Shown piece by piece: positions 12,228 through 24,212 of a stretch of DNA of 64,000 bases (positions are counted from its first letter, which is position 1; every line of letters begins with the position of its first letter). Location: the NCBI RefSeq assembly GCF_902686445.1, contig NC_062224.1, positions 50,591,156 to 50,655,155 of the forward strand. The letters are read 5' to 3'. Below the pieces are notes generated by a model, which saw only the letters and a list, made by a program, of their open reading frames with translations, searched no databases and was not told where the DNA came from. The stretch is from Sciurus carolinensis (lineage: Eukaryota; Chordata; Mammalia; Rodentia; Sciuridae). Made by a program: the position numbers and the translations under genes.

Positions 12228-15200
12228 TTTTTTTTTTTTTTCCCCACATTTTTACTGGCGCATCATACTACATAACGATGGGATTTTGTTGTTACATATT
12301 CGTATGTGCACACACTACAACAACATAACTTGGGCAATATCACTCCCCAGCACTTACCCCTCCGTCAATACTATCCACCCCTGGTCTCTTTCCTCTACTG
12401 ATCTCCCTTTGATTTTTTTTTTTTTCCCTTTGATTTTCAATGTGATCTGCCCCCACCTCTCTTTTCCTTTTTCCTCTCTAGCTGTCACATGTAAGAGAAA
12501 ACATATAACCCTTGACCTTCTGAGTTTGACTTATTTCACTTAAGGTAATGGTCTCTAGTTCCATCCGTTTTCCTGCAAATGACTATTTTTCTTTATGGTT
12601 GAATTAAACCCCCTTGTGTATATATATATATACCACATTTTCTTTTTTTTTTTTTTTTTTTGGGGGGGGGGGGTGCTGGGGATGGAACCCAGGGCCTTGT
12701 GCTTACAAGGCAAGCACTCTACCGACTGAGCTATCTCCCCAGCCCCACCACATTTTCTTTATTCATTCATCCATTCATGGACACCTAGGTTGGTTCCATA
12801 GTTTGGATATTGTGAATTGTGCTGCTGTAAACGTGAGTATGCATGTCTCATGTAGTATGATGACTTGGGATAATTGTAGTATAATTCCTTGGGATAAATA
12901 TAGAGGAGTGGTAAAATTGGGTCATATGGCGGTTCCACGCCTAGTCTTCTGAGGAACCTTCCTACTGATTTCGGTAGTGTTTGTACTCATTTAGAGTCCC
13001 ACCAACAGTGTAGAAGTGTTCCTTTCTCTCCACTTTCTCTCCAGCATTTATTTTTGTTTGTATTCTCAATGATTACCGTTGACTGCAGTGAAATGAAATT
13101 TCCGTATAGTTTTGATTTGCATTTCCCTAATCGCTAATGATGTTGAACACTTTTTTCATATATTTGTTGTCCATTTAATATCTGTTTAATTCATTTCCCT
13201 AATTATTCAGTGGATTATTTGATTTTTTTTTTTTTGGTGTAAAAATCAAGACCTCAGCATCTTTGAGTTTTTAATATATTCTGGATATTAATCCTCTGTC
13301 ACAAGAGTTGCTGGCAAAGATTTTTCCCATTCTGTAGACTCTTTTGTCACATTCCTAATTGTTTCCTTTGATGTGCAGAAGCTTTTTCATTTGATACTGT
13401 CCCATTTATTAACTTGGCATTATTTCCTGAGCTTTGGGGGTCCTATTGAGAAAGTCATTGCCTATGCCTATTTGCCGGAGTGTTGACACTATGTTTACTT
13501 CTAGGAGTTGCATAGTTTCTGGTCTAATTCCTAGGTCTTTGATCCATTTTGAGTTTATTTTTGTGCAGGGTGAGAGATAAGGGTCTAGTTTCAGTCTTCT
13601 ACATAAGTATAACTAGTGTTCCCAGCACATTTAAAAAGGCTTTCTTTGAGTCCAATGTGTTTTTGGCACCTTTCTTAAGGATCAGAAGACTGTAGCTGTG
13701 TGAACTTGTCTCTGTGTCTTCTATTCTGTACCATTGATCTGTGTCTGTTTTTATGCCACTACTATGCAGTTGTTTTTGTTTTTGTTTTTGTTTTTTTACT
13801 GTAGCTCTATAATATAATTCTAAGTCAAGTATTGTGATGCCTCCAGCATTGCTTTTTTGACTTAGAATTACTTTGGCTACTCTGGGTCTTTTATTCTTCC
13901 AAATAATTTTTAGGACTTTGTTTTCTAGTTCTGTGAAGAATGACATTTGTATTTTGATAGGGATTGCGTTGCATCTGTATAATGCTTTTGGTAGTATGAC
14001 CATTTTAACAAGTTTAATGCTGTCTATCTATGAACATGGGAGATATTTCCATCTTTTTGTGTCATCTTCCATTTTGTTCTTCACTGTTTATAGCTTTCAT
14101 TGTAGAGGTCTTTCACCTCCTTAGTTAGATTTTTTTTCCTAGATATATTTTTGAGGTTATTGTGAATAGGATTGTTTTCCCAATTTCTTTTTCAATAGAT
14201 TCACTATTGATATATAGGAAAGATGCTAATTTTTGTAAGCTGATTTTGTAACCTGATACTTTCACAAATTTATTAGCTCTAGCAGTCTTTTGGTGGTTTC
14301 TTGCATCTTGTAATACAGGATCATATCATCAGCAGACAGTGATAATTTGACTTCTTTTCTATTTTTAATCCCTGTTATTTCCTTCTCTTGCCAAATTGCT
14401 TTGGCTAGAATTTCTAGCATTATATTAAATAGGAGTGGTGAGAACGGACATCCTTGTCTTGTTGCAGACTTTAAAGGAAATGCTTTCATTTTTCCCCACT
14501 TACTATGAAGTTGGTTTTGGGTTTTTCATAAATAGTTTTATGATGTTGAAATAGCTTCCTTCTATCCCTAGTTTCTTCAGTGTTTTCATCATGAATGGGT
14601 GCTGAATTTTGTCGAAGACCTTTACTACATCTATTGAAATGACTAAGTGATTTTTGTCCATAATTCTATTTATGTGATCAATTACATTTATTGATTTGCA
14701 AATGTTAAAACATCCTTGCATCTCTGGAATAAAACCTACTCGGTAATGATGTACAGTCTTCTTAATACGTTGTTGAACATGATTTGCTAATGTTTTATTA
14801 AGTATTTTTGCGTCTACGTTCATCAGGGATGTTGGTCTGCAGTTTTCTTTCCATGGTGTATCCTCATTTGGCTTTGTTATGAGTGTGATATTGGCTTCAC
14901 AGAATGAATTTGGAAGTGTTCCATCCCTTTCTATTTCATGGAATAATTTGAGGAGTATTGGCAATAGTTCTTATTTAAAGGTCTGGTAAAATTCAGCTGA
15001 GAATCCAACTGGTCCTGGGCTTTTTCTTTGTTTTGTTTTTTATTGTTGCTTCTATCTCATCACAAGTTATTGATATGTGTATGTTTTCTATGTCCTCTTG
15101 ATTCACTTTGGCAGATCATGTCTCTAGAAATGTATCCATTTCTTCTAGGTTGTCCAATTTATTGAAGAATAGGTTTTTGAAATGATCCACTTGATTTCTG

Positions 15201-15740
15201 TGATGTCTGTGGTGATTTCTCCTTTCTCATCTCAATTTCATTAATTTAGGTCTTCTTTTTCTTTGGGTTAGTTTGGCTAAAGGATTATAATATTGTTTAT
15301 CTTTTCAAAGAGCCAGCTCATTGTTTCAGTGATCCTTTGTATTTTTTTTATTATTCTCAAGTTCATTGATTTCACCTCTAATGTCCTACTTTCCTTCTAC
15401 TGGTTTTGCAATTGGTTAGTTCTTCTTTTAAAGGGCCTTGACATGTTTATTAGGCTGTTTATTTGGGATTCAGATTTTATGTGAGCACTTATAGCTATAA
15501 ACTTTCCTCTTAGAAGTGCCTTCATGGTGTTCCAGAGGTTCTGATATGTTACATCACTGTACTCATTGAGTCTAAGAATTTTTAAATTTCTTCCTCAATT
15601 TACTTTCTCACCCATTCATCATTCAGAAGTGTATTGTTCAATCTCCATGTGTTTATGTAGTTTCTGTAGTGTTTTATTGTGTTGATTTCTAATTTCATTC
15701 CATTATTATCTGATAAGATACAAGGAATTATGTCGAATAA
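12228..15740 (-). mobile_element. 5'-truncated L1 retrotransposon, minus strand
   Basis: The poly(T) at 12229-12242 is the complement of the L1 tail. Reading minus, broken ORF2 segments cover the reverse transcriptase: the motif [17 protein letters not shown] (around 14590-14640), and SADDM (14317-14331), the position of the catalytic FADD motif with Ser in place of Phe. Downstream comes the ORF2 C-terminal region 'KIIWKNKRPRVAK' (about 13865-13900). ORF2 is interrupted by several stops and frameshifts, so the element is dead. Endonuclease, ORF1 and 5' UTR are missing. An ID SINE is inserted near the 3' end. The right end fades around 15740. Confidence 0.9.
12655..12748 (-). mobile_element. 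ID SINE nested in the L1, with target-site duplication
   Basis: Minus-strand ID: the left poly(T) and a G run precede the complement of the B box ('ggatggaacccagggcc') and A box ('accgactgagctatc'). The flanking duplication CCACATTTTCTTT is present before the poly(T) and after the element, proving insertion into the L1 3' end. Confidence 0.92.
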
Positions 15741-15844
15741 AGATTTTCAATGACATGATCAGATATGTAATCAGAAAAAAGAAGTTAAATCCAATTCAAG
15801 AAGAAAAACTGGGGAGAAAAAAATACATGTCAGAGATTTGTTTT

Positions 15845-15965
15845 GTTTTTGTTTTTGAGACAGAGTCTTGCTATGTTGCCTAGACTGGTCTTGAACTCCT
15901 GAACTCAATCAGTCCTCCCACCTCAGCCTTCAGAGGGCTAGGACTGCAATGTGTTTGACAGGTGT
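15845..15965 (-). mobile_element. 7SL-derived monomer (FLAM/proto-B1-like), minus
   Basis: 'gagacagagtcttgctatgt' and 'gaactcctgaactcaatcag' are the complement of an ancient 7SL monomer without an ID half. Confidence 0.65.
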
Positions 15966-16040
15966 TTTTTAATCCTAAAAACTATTTATAATGCATTTAT
16001 TTTTTATTTGATACCATGAAAGTGTTTCCTTAAATTTTTA

Positions 16041-16248
16041 GGCTGGGCACAGTGGTGCATGCCTGTAATCCCAGTGACTTGGGAGACTGAGGCAGGAGGA
16101 TCACAAGTTCAAAGCCAGCCTCAGCAACTCAGTGAGGCCCTAACCAACGTAGAAAAGAACCGGGAAAAAAATTGAAAACTTAAAAAAGGCTGGGTCTGTG
16201 GCTCAGTGGTTAAGCCCCCGTGGGTTCAATCCTTAGTAACAATAAAGA
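16041..16248 (+). mobile_element. B1-ID dimeric SINE
   Basis: 'ggctgggcacagtggtgcat' B1 half, an A-rich linker, then the ID half with 'tgtggctcagtggttaagcc'. Confidence 0.9.
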
Positions 16249-16249
16249 T

Positions 16250-16397
16250 TTTTAATTGTCATTATTGAACAATATTTAACATGCTAGTTTTTCCCATTCT
16301 AAAAGAAAAGAAATGTTATTCAGTTCGAAATTGATAATAGGAAGGATGGCTTATCAAAATAAAAATGACAGAGAATTGTTCATTTCAATTTAGGAAG

Positions 16398-16434
<37 letters not shown>

Positions 16435-17230
16435 CATCTAAAAGATATCTGGCTTTTCTCAGAAATAAACCAACATAGGAAGTTAATTCACTTTCAACCT
16501 AAGATGCTCTGCTGATTTTTAGAGCTTTTGAAAGCTTAACATATTTTACAAAGAAAAGGTCCCTGAATTAAACATGGTAACATTTCTGCATGTATATCTA
16601 TTTCTTGGGTCATTTAGAACTCAATAAGCAAATAATTTATTAGTATTCCCCTGATTTAGGGATTAGAGATTTAAAACACAAAAGCCTGAAGTGTTGACAT
16701 AGATGACTGTTACAGTAAAGGAAGTTTACAGAGAGCCCCAAGGACCAGCTGTCCAGATAGGAGACTCTCGGTGTAAACAGAGAGGGCACAAGCTCCTTTT
16801 GAATTTCAGACTTTCATTGATTTTGATGTCTACGCAAACACGTGCATTAAACCCTGATTAAGGCCTAAGACCAAAAAGTGATAGAGATGAACCACTTGAA
16901 GGACCAAACTGGGGAGTAAGCCTTACAGTATATAAAAGGGGGAAAGAGTGCCAGGGGAGCTTAGATCAACGCTACAAAAACCACGAAAACTCCCTCGGAA
17001 AGAATGTATTTATCTTAAAAATATGCATTCCATTTCATCACAATTGTCATTTAAAAGGTGAAATAATAGATATATCCCAAAGGTCCTAAATAGGAAAAGG
17101 GAGAAATAAATTATAGTTCTACATACAACTGAATAATATGGAACCACAAAAAAAAACAAAAAAAAAAAACCACCACACATTCAAGGATATAGGAATGCTT
17201 TTAAAGTAATGCTTAGTTACTTTAAAAGTA
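16250..17230. other. intergenic stretch with an isolated TATA-like site
   Basis: Apart from the (TG)n tract I recognise no repeat. A strong TATA-type sequence, CAGTATATAAAAGGGG, lies at 16927-16942, but no ORF, splice-bounded exon or CpG-rich segment follows. I cannot assign it. Confidence 0.4.
16399..16429. repeat. (TG)n microsatellite
   Basis: About 15 uninterrupted GT units. Confidence 0.95.
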
Positions 17231-17233
17231 ACT

Positions 17234-17320
17234 GGAGTTACTGGAGTTGTAGCTCCGTGGTAGAGTGCTTGCCTGGCATGTGGAAGACCCTGGGCTTGAT
17301 CCCCAGCACTGAAAAAAAAT
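17234..17320 (+). mobile_element. ID SINE
   Basis: 'gttgtagctccgtggtagag' A box and 'ctgggcttgatccccagc' B box, with a poly(A) tail. Confidence 0.88.
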
Positions 17321-17490
17321 GGTAGAAAATTGAAACCATAGATGTAGTATATAGTTTGTTTTATAACAAACATAGAAAAATGATTAGAAGGAAACATGCC
17401 AGACTACAGGGTTGTTATCCAGGAAGTATACTCATGGATGATTCTTATTGTTTTTTTTATACCTGGATTTAGTACAAAGTACCTAATTTG

Positions 17491-17505
17491 TGGGGGGGGG
17501 GGGGA
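17491..17505. repeat. poly(G) run
   Basis: About 14 consecutive G in AT-rich DNA. Confidence 0.9.
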
Positions 17506-18098
17506 TTCTAGTTTCAGTCATTTTCTATTTTATTTAATTATTTGAAATTATTTATAGGTTTTTCCAACATATCCATTTTTGAAATTACATGATAAATTTT
17601 AAATACTGCCTGTAAAAGAAAGCAAAGGATTAGAAAAAGAATATTTTTAAAATCTTCATAATTATCCAATCCAATTTTTTGATGTCTTATGAGTCCTGTA
17701 CTACATTAGATTCTGTGACTTAAACCAAATGCCAAAAGATCGTCCCTACCATGAGGAGGTCATCAACAAGCTTGAAAATCGAGAAATATATCCTGAAAAG
17801 TTAAATTATGTTAGATGTTCATGAGTTAATAGTGTATCTGGGGCTATAATATTCACAGAAATTAGAAAACAGTCATCTTCTAAAAGAAGAAAGTAGTAGA
17901 AATCAATATACAATTGATGAGATTACTCCTCTGTAGGAAAAATGCATCCTCAGAAATTATTTGTCATTTCTGGGGACTGGAGGGAAATACCAAATTTAAT
18001 CAAGATGGTCAACCGGTATTTGTTTTGTTGCTATTTTATCAGATAAAACAACTTCTAAAAATAAGAAAAAAATAAAAGGTGAGCTATATAACCTAATG

Positions 18099-18265
18099 TA
18101 GTGGCTGTTGATCTCTGAGTAAACTGGAGAACTTTTTGAAACATAGACTGCTGGTCTCCATCCCCAGAATTTCTCATGCAGCAGATTTGGGGTGGCGTCC
18201 AAAACTTTGCTTTTTGAACAAATTCCCATGTAAGGCAGATGCTGTTGATCCAGGACCATCCTTCA
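18099..18265 (+). mobile_element. MER5-like hAT fragment
   Basis: The pattern 'ggctgttgatctctgag ... catccccagaatttctcatg ... gcttttt gaacaaattcccatg' resembles a short hAT-Charlie (MER5-type) element. The termini are decayed. Confidence 0.5.
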
Positions 18266-18574
18266 AAAACCACTTACACAGTATTTTGTAATTTCTCTGG
18301 GGAGAAAGAGCAGGTGAGTCAGAAACACACAGTCTGTGTATCTTGAAAGACCAAGCGGAGGAGTGTATGTCAGTATGTCTGCAGCACTGTCCTGCGCACC
18401 TCTTAGGGTGCCCTCCAGTCACAGTGGTGCTGCTTCTGGTGATCTCCTCCTGGGAAACGGGTAGACTCCCCCTGGATTCTACCACTATTGCTTTTTACGG
18501 CTCAACCATAGGCAGGTACCTGATATAATCTGGGACAGAAACCCTTCTCTAAAAATCTAAGTTGGTAGAGCTAG

Positions 18575-18740
18575 CAGATTAGGGGAGAGAGAAGGGAAGA
18601 GAAAGGGAAGGTATTGGGGAATGAGATTGATCAAATTGCTATATGCATGCATGAATATGGCATAATGGATCTGTATTCATAATTGGATTCAATATTATGT
18701 ATAATTGTAATGTACCAACAAAAAATAAAATAAAGTTTCC
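18575..18740 (+). mobile_element. squirrel-lineage repeat tail, probably L1 3' end
   Basis: 'gggaaggtattggggaatga...gattgatcaaattgct...gcatgcatgaatatgg...taattgtaatgtaccaac' and an A-rich end. A second diverged copy with the same layout lies at about 56440-56605. Probably an L1 3' UTR fragment from memory of sciurid sequence. Confidence 0.5.
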
Positions 18741-19144
18741 AGATTTAAAAATATTTAAATTAAGACAATCTTTCCAACACACAGGAAATACAACTGTGAA
18801 TTTTAGAGTGGTAGGTAGATAGCCTTTTTAGTGTTATATTGAAGCCAGTCTGGTTCACACTGACTTACAAGGAATGAGTGTGTAATTTTCAAGAATTTTG
18901 TGAATCAGTTGTTGAGCATAGCCATTATAAAACATTGAATAAGTTGCTTAAATGATGTTAAAGCAAAGGTAATAAATACACAGAATCTACTACTTACTAA
19001 TTATTTTTCTACTGTTTATATTCTTGGGCTTATTTATGACTATAGTATCTTCATGGTGGAGACACTATATAATGGTGTGCTCCTGCACACTTCTTACCAA
19101 CTCCATGCTTAAGGACATCACATTGGTGGCTTTAAATCAGCCAC

Positions 19145-19845
19145 AGTGACTCTATCAGTGTTCTCCTGTGAAACAGAACCACGGGGATACATAGAGATAT
19201 GCGGATGCCCCTCAACTTACAACAGGGTTATGTTCTGATAAACCTACTGTAAATTGAATATATTGTAAGTTAAAAATACATTTACTACACCTAACTAATG
19301 GAACATCCTAGCTCAGTAGCACGGCGCACTGCAGAGAATTGATTCTTTCCCCTCAAGATCAAGTGACTGGGAGCTGCTGCTGCCCAGAGAATCTTAGCAC
19401 ACTAGCCTAGGGAAAAGATAGAAATTCAAAATTCTAACTTTGGTTTCTACCCAGTCCTCATTACATTTGCATCATTGTAAAAAAAAAAAAAAAGTCTAAC
19501 CATCATAAGTTGGGAACGGTCTGTTTATAAAATGTTTATATGGGGAAATTGGCTCACACAACTGTGGAAACCTGGAAGTCCCACAGTCTGCCATCTGCAA
19601 GCTGGAAAACTAGAGAAGATGGTAGTGTAATTCAGTCCAAAGTACTGAGAAAAGGGTGCGGAAGTTGGGGGAATGCTGGTATAAGTCCTGGAGTCCAAAG
19701 GCCTGAGAACCAGGAGCTCCAATGTCCAAGGACACAAGAGGTCTCAAGAAGAGCTCACAGACCTACCTGGAAATAATGTATTTCCAGTTATCTGGGCATC
19801 CCCTAGGCTAGTCAAGTTGACAAATAAAATTAACCATCACAGTGG
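19145..19845 (+). repeat. ancient interspersed repeat with a nested MITE
   Basis: Segments 'tgttctcctgtgaaacagaacc' (19157) and, after the nested MITE, 'ggggaaattggctcacacaact ... ggctagtcaagttgacaaataaaattaaccatcacag' match the two ends of a repeat that is common in mammals. A related copy lies at 35596-35998. I do not assign a class with confidence. Confidence 0.5.
19203..19522 (+). mobile_element. Tigger/MER-type MITE nested in an older repeat
   Basis: The left end 'ggatgcccctcaacttacaa' and right end 'catcataagttgggaacggt' are imperfect inverted repeats, and 'cagggttatgttctgataaacc' is internal. It splits the surrounding repeat. An internal poly(A) lies at about 19480-19494. It is non-autonomous. 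Confidence 0.6.
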
Positions 19846-20009
19846 GAGTATTTATACCACAGAAATTGGCAAACACTACAAATCAAGGCTTGAGCTAACA
19901 TTTTATTGATGATCTCATGTTTAATTTTTTGGGGGAAAACATTAATAATTCAGAACAGGGTTACTCAATCTTGGATCGTGCAGACTTAAACTCATCTATG
20001 GATTAAGCT

Positions 20010-20335
20010 ATTGATGGAATCATAGACAAAGGGACTGTTGGGAGGTGGTAGAAACTGTAGGAGGTGAGGTCCTTGGGGGCATGCCCTTGGGGACTATATC
20101 TTGTCCCTAGCCCCTTCTCCACCACTACCCACTTCCCTGGCTGCCATGAGGTAAGTAGCTTTCCTCCGCAATGCCCTTCCGACATGCTGTTTCTGCCTTG
20201 CAACAGGCCTGAAAGCAATGGAGCCAGCTGACCCTGGGCTGAAACTTCTGAAACCATAAGATGAAATAAATCTTTCCTCCTTTAACTGGTTTTTTCACAG
20301 TATTTTATCACAGTGATGGAAAGGTGACAAACACA
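20010..20335 (+). mobile_element. LTR-like repeat (MaLR/ERVL type)
   Basis: 'gactgttgggaggtggtag...ctggctgccatgaggtaagtagctttcctcc...tgaaaccataagatgaaataaatctttcctcc' resembles the distal half of a mammalian MaLR-type LTR, including an AATAAA signal at 20265. The start is poorly defined and the family uncertain. Confidence 0.45.
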
Positions 20336-20713
20336 GGGTCATAGGGGATCTGAGTCGCAACCTTCTCCTTCTGCCAGATTCTGCCTTCCTCCTTTCCTTA
20401 CAGACACATCTCCAGAGCACTCCCTAGGAAACCACAATGCTTGCACGCAATGCAAAGACATACTTTGAATGATAGACATAGGTATTCTGATCCATTTTGT
20501 AGGAAATTAATAAATTGACATTTTTGTTTTAGATAATTTTTAAAGTATGGTTGATAAGAATTATTCCAGAACCTGATCCAAGTCTGGCAACATGAACAGA
20601 ATTGAATTTAAGAATGTTAAAAGTCAAGAAGCAGATCTTAGATATGGGTGGATCTACAAATATCATCAGCCTTGTGAAGCCCAGGCTGAGACACCAACTG
20701 ACTACCCCTGTGC

Positions 20714-20716
<3 letters not shown>

Positions 20717-20746
<30 letters not shown>

Positions 20747-20825
20747 TGGCAATGCTGGAATCAAACCCAGGTCCTCATGCATTCCCAACAGGTGCTCTAC
20801 CATGGAACCACATCCCCATCCCCAT
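20717..20825 (-). mobile_element. ID SINE, minus strand
   Basis: The left poly(T) of about 28 is followed by the complement of the B box 'ggaatcaaacccaggtcc' and A box 'gtgctctaccatgg'. Confidence 0.85.
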
Positions 20826-21365
20826 CTTTTTTTCTTAAATGTTCACAGTGCTCAGCTAAGGGGACAGTCAATATACCACAGTCAGTCTCCTTTCCTTCTT
20901 CCTCAGCAGTTCTTGGGTGCCATCTTCTGTCCTCTGACCCAAAGTTTTTATAATGTTCTATTCATAGTATATTTTAAATAAATGAAATAAATAGGAGGTA
21001 AGAAGGAAAATTTCAAGATTAGGAATAAAAAAGGAGAAATAACCAAATATAATAAAAGTTTTGAAGGAAAGTTGAGAAATACTTCCTGCAACACGATGGC
21101 AATAAACTCGAAAACCTTCAAGAAAAAGGTGATTTCCTAGCAAAAATTTAAGTTACCAAAATTGATAAAGAAAAAGCAGAAAACTTAAATAAGCAATCAC
21201 AAGGGGGAAGGAAATAGTGACCTGTAGAAATAGTGACCCATTTAAAAAGGCAGCAAATCCAGATGTTTCACTACTGACATCTACATAATGTAGGTAATCC
21301 TGACATTATTTCAGCCAGTTTTTCTCAAGCTTTCTGGTCTCAGAGCCCTTTCCTTTCTTAAAAAT

Positions 21366-21462
21366 CCCCACACATACCCGCCACCCCAAAGTGCTAGGGA
21401 TAGAACCTAGGGCTTCCTGCATGTTACATGCTCGATCACGGAGCCACATCCCCAGCCCCTTA
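21366..21462 (-). mobile_element. ID SINE, minus strand
   Basis: 'gggatagaacctagggcttc' and 'catccccagcccc' are the complement of the ID B box and 5' end. Confidence 0.85.
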
Positions 21463-22256
21463 AAAATTCTTAAGGGCCTCAAAAAGTCTTTGTTTACATG
21501 GGTTACAGATATCAATTTTACCACAATAGAAATAATTTAAAAATAATATAATGAACACGTTATATATTAATATGAACATGTTTTTACGAACAATAACTAC
21601 TTTCAAAAATTCCATGAGAGGAGTGGCATTGTTTTCTACCGTTGCAAGTCTGTTTAATGTCTAGCTTAACAGAATAAAACTGAATTCTCTATCTACTTCT
21701 GCATGCAGCAGGTTCTGATATTTTATTTTGGTATATGAAAAAAAATCTAGCCTCACATACATGTATAGTTGCAAAAGGGAAAAGTATCTTAATTAGATAA
21801 TTGTGGCTATTCTCTTTGATATTACACCCAAACTTGACTAGCAGTAGTTTTTTTTAAAAAGTTAGTTACAGTATGGAATCTTAAACCATACTGATGAACT
21901 TTTCACACTGTTATATTAAATACCCATTGGTATGTCTGGAACTTTGAATGAATCTTGTCCTCATGCATGATTTTGTAACATCATCCAAGAGTCATTTGGA
22001 AACTATTAGTTCACTGATTTGTGCAGACCTTCAAAATGTTGACACATTTGATTATACAATATTTTAAAAATCATGTTCATTAGTATCATCCCCACCAATT
22101 GAAGAGAAAAGATTTTAGTGACTGGGAAGACATCAAGCTCATAGTAGCAGATAGTTTTCCAAAAATGCTCTTTTTTACTGGAAGTTCACATTTTATCACT
22201 AGTAAAAAGTATTGTCAGATTTTTTTCCTTCAGTGACAGTCTCACTTTGTTCTTTT

Positions 22257-22283
22257 GCAAAATAAAATAAAATAAAATAAAAT
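22257..22283. repeat. (AAAAT)n microsatellite
   Basis: Five AAAAT units inside the hAT-type element. Confidence 0.9.
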
Positions 22284-22904
22284 GTCTGCAAAATCCCCAA
22301 GTTTGAGAAGCTATATAGGTTGTCTGTTGGTTATTCTTTCCAGAGAGTAGTGTTCCATGACAAAAGCTCATTTAGCTTGCAAGTCAGTCGACCACACCAG
22401 GCTTTTCCTAAAGTCAACCATCATACTTCAGTATGCAGAAGTGCTTCACAGGTGCTCCCTGTCTTGTCCACTGAATATTAAAAAGATGCCTACTCAAGTG
22501 TCAAGATTTAATAAAATTAATACATTTCGCTGCTTTATTAAGAATATTTTAAAGTGTATGCATGACAGTGAAGAATGTGCTGGCAGAGTTGGGCGGCAGT
22601 CATTTGGCTGTCGCCAAGGAAGTAGCAAACTTACTATTTATTGCTTTTCTATCTGCATTGCAAACATCAACATAGTGAAAAGGGCAAGTGAGATCTGGTT
22701 GTTACTGTAAAAATAGCTTTGACCTTGCCAGTTCCCTAAATGGACCACACCTAGAAAATTGCTGACCTGAAATCTCTTCCAAACTACTATTTAAAAAAAA
22801 AAAAAAGAAAAAATAAAGAAAGCATTTCATAAGACCATTATAATGTTAACACTTTTATCTGATACAGGATCAAGGAAAAAAAATATGTATCCTAATTGTA
22901 TTTA

Positions 22905-23280
22905 TGAATATAGGCTTAAAAGTTGTACCTAAAACGTTAGTGAATAGAATTTATCAGTGCATCAAAAAGTACACTAAGCAAGTAGGGTTTATTTTTAGGA
23001 AATCTATCTAAATAATTATTCAACAAATTAAAAGACAAACAATAAATGATTATATCTTTTAAAAACCCTGAGAAGGCATTTCATACAACTTAGTAGTCAT
23101 CTTTCATAAAAACTCTGAGTAAAATAGATAGAAGGGAAATTATGTTGAAATGATTAAGATTGGGCTGGGTTTGTGGATCAGTGGTAGAGCACTTGCCTAG
23201 CACGTCTGAGGCACTGGGTTCAACTGTCAGCACCATATTTTTTAAAAAAAGCTAAATACACAAAATAAAGGTATTGTGTC
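22905..23280 (+). mobile_element. old L1 ORF2 fragment with a nested ID
   Basis: 'aatttatcagtgcatcaaaa', 'gtagggtttatttttaggaa' and 'ccctgagaaggcatttcata' follow L1 ORF2 order, with stops in all frames. An ID SINE lies at 23161-23270. Confidence 0.65.
23161..23270 (+). mobile_element. ID SINE
   Basis: 'gtggatcagtggtagagcac' A box and 'actgggttcaactgtc' B box. The downstream 'caaaataaaggtattgtgtc' belongs to the long-tailed ID variant. Confidence 0.85.
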
Positions 23281-23592
23281 CATTTACAACTAGAAATGTT
23301 TTTTTAAATGATGAAGATTATTTAACAATACTTAAGAAAAGTTACCATTGTAAATGGTAAGATATTAAAACAATAAGGCATGGATAGCATCATTGTTATC
23401 ATAATCAACCTTATTTTGGATATTCTATGAAAGAAATAAAAATTAGGTATACATACTGTATTAGAAAAGAAGAGATAACATTATTTCATTCTGTTGATAT
23501 TTGCATCATTTTCCTACAAAATTCTATAGCTGTTGGCTTTCTAAATATTAGAATTAATTTAGAAATGTGGAAATATGGCTATATTCAAGATG

Positions 23593-23785
23593 TTTTTTTG
23601 TTTTGTTTTTTTGTACCGGATATTGAACCCAGGGGCACTAAACCACTTAGCCACATCCCCAGCCATTTTTAAAATTTTGATACAGGGTCTCACTAAGTTG
23701 CTGAGGCTGGCTTTGTACTTGTGATCCTCCTGCCTCAGCCTCCCCCACTGCTGGGATTACAGGCATGTGCCACCTGAACTGGCTC
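23593..23785 (-). mobile_element. B1-ID dimeric SINE, minus strand
   Basis: Complement order: T-rich tail, ID half ('tgaacccaggggcacta'), then B1 half ('ctgggattacaggcatgtgc'). Confidence 0.9.
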
Positions 23786-24009
23786 AAGATAAGTTTTAAA
23801 TTAATGTTTTTTCTACATATGCAGTAATAAGGAATAGAAAGAGGAAAATGTTCCATTCAAAGGTTAAAATATCTTAGAAACAAACTGAAATGCTCAAATC
23901 TAGATTGTATGGGGCAAAAATTTATAACAAGTTGCTGAAAGAGGTAGAGCAAGATTCCAGAAAGGGAATAACAAATATATGTTTATATTATATTATATTA
24001 TATTATATA

Positions 24010-24212
24010 TGTTTTTTTTTTTTTTTTTTTTTTTTTTTGCAGTACCCAGGGGTACTCTAAAACTGAGCTACATCCCCGGCCCTTTTTATTTTTTATTTCA
24101 TTTTCAGACAAGTTGTCACCGAATTGCCTGAGATGGCCTTGAACTTGTGATCCTCCGACCTCAGCCTCTCAGGTAGCTAGGATTACAGGCATACACCACT
24201 GCGCCTGGCACA
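24010..24212 (-). mobile_element. B1-ID dimeric SINE, minus strand
   Basis: A TTATA-rich and poly(T) stretch, then ID ('gtacccaggggtactc') and B1 ('taggattacaggcatacacc') halves in complement. Confidence 0.9.

Larger units (their letters stand above)
21313..22763 (+). mobile_element. hAT-type non-autonomous DNA transposon, about 1.45 kb
   Basis: The left end CAGTTTTTCTCAAGCTTTCTG and the complement of the right end (CAGCAATTTTCTAGGTGTGG) are imperfect terminal inverted repeats of the hAT style. Interior text ('gaggagtggcattgttttc', 'gtctgtttaatgtctagctt') fits a common mammalian element. It holds no transposase, and a later ID SINE (21366-21462) and an AAAAT tract interrupt it. An eight-base target duplication was not convincing. 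An open frame at 22357-22710 lies inside this element and has no family resemblance. Confidence 0.6.

Noticed and set aside
14262..14964. Open frames resembling reverse transcriptase as possible host genes
   Set aside because: They are broken pieces of L1 ORF2 within a 5'-truncated L1 with a poly(A) tail.
15720..15760. A possible target-site duplication (AAGATTTTC) for the L1 at 12.2-15.7 kb, with a partner near 12198
   Set aside because: The partner is separated from the L1 poly(T) by about 20 bases that are not clearly part of the L1 tail. The match is short and could be chance.
16399..16429. The (TG)n tract as a CRISPR-like or regulatory array
   Set aside because: It is a simple dinucleotide microsatellite. 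No spaced repeat array of any kind was found in the window.
22357..22710. A 117-codon open frame
   Set aside because: It lies inside the hAT-type non-autonomous transposon and has no protein family similarity.
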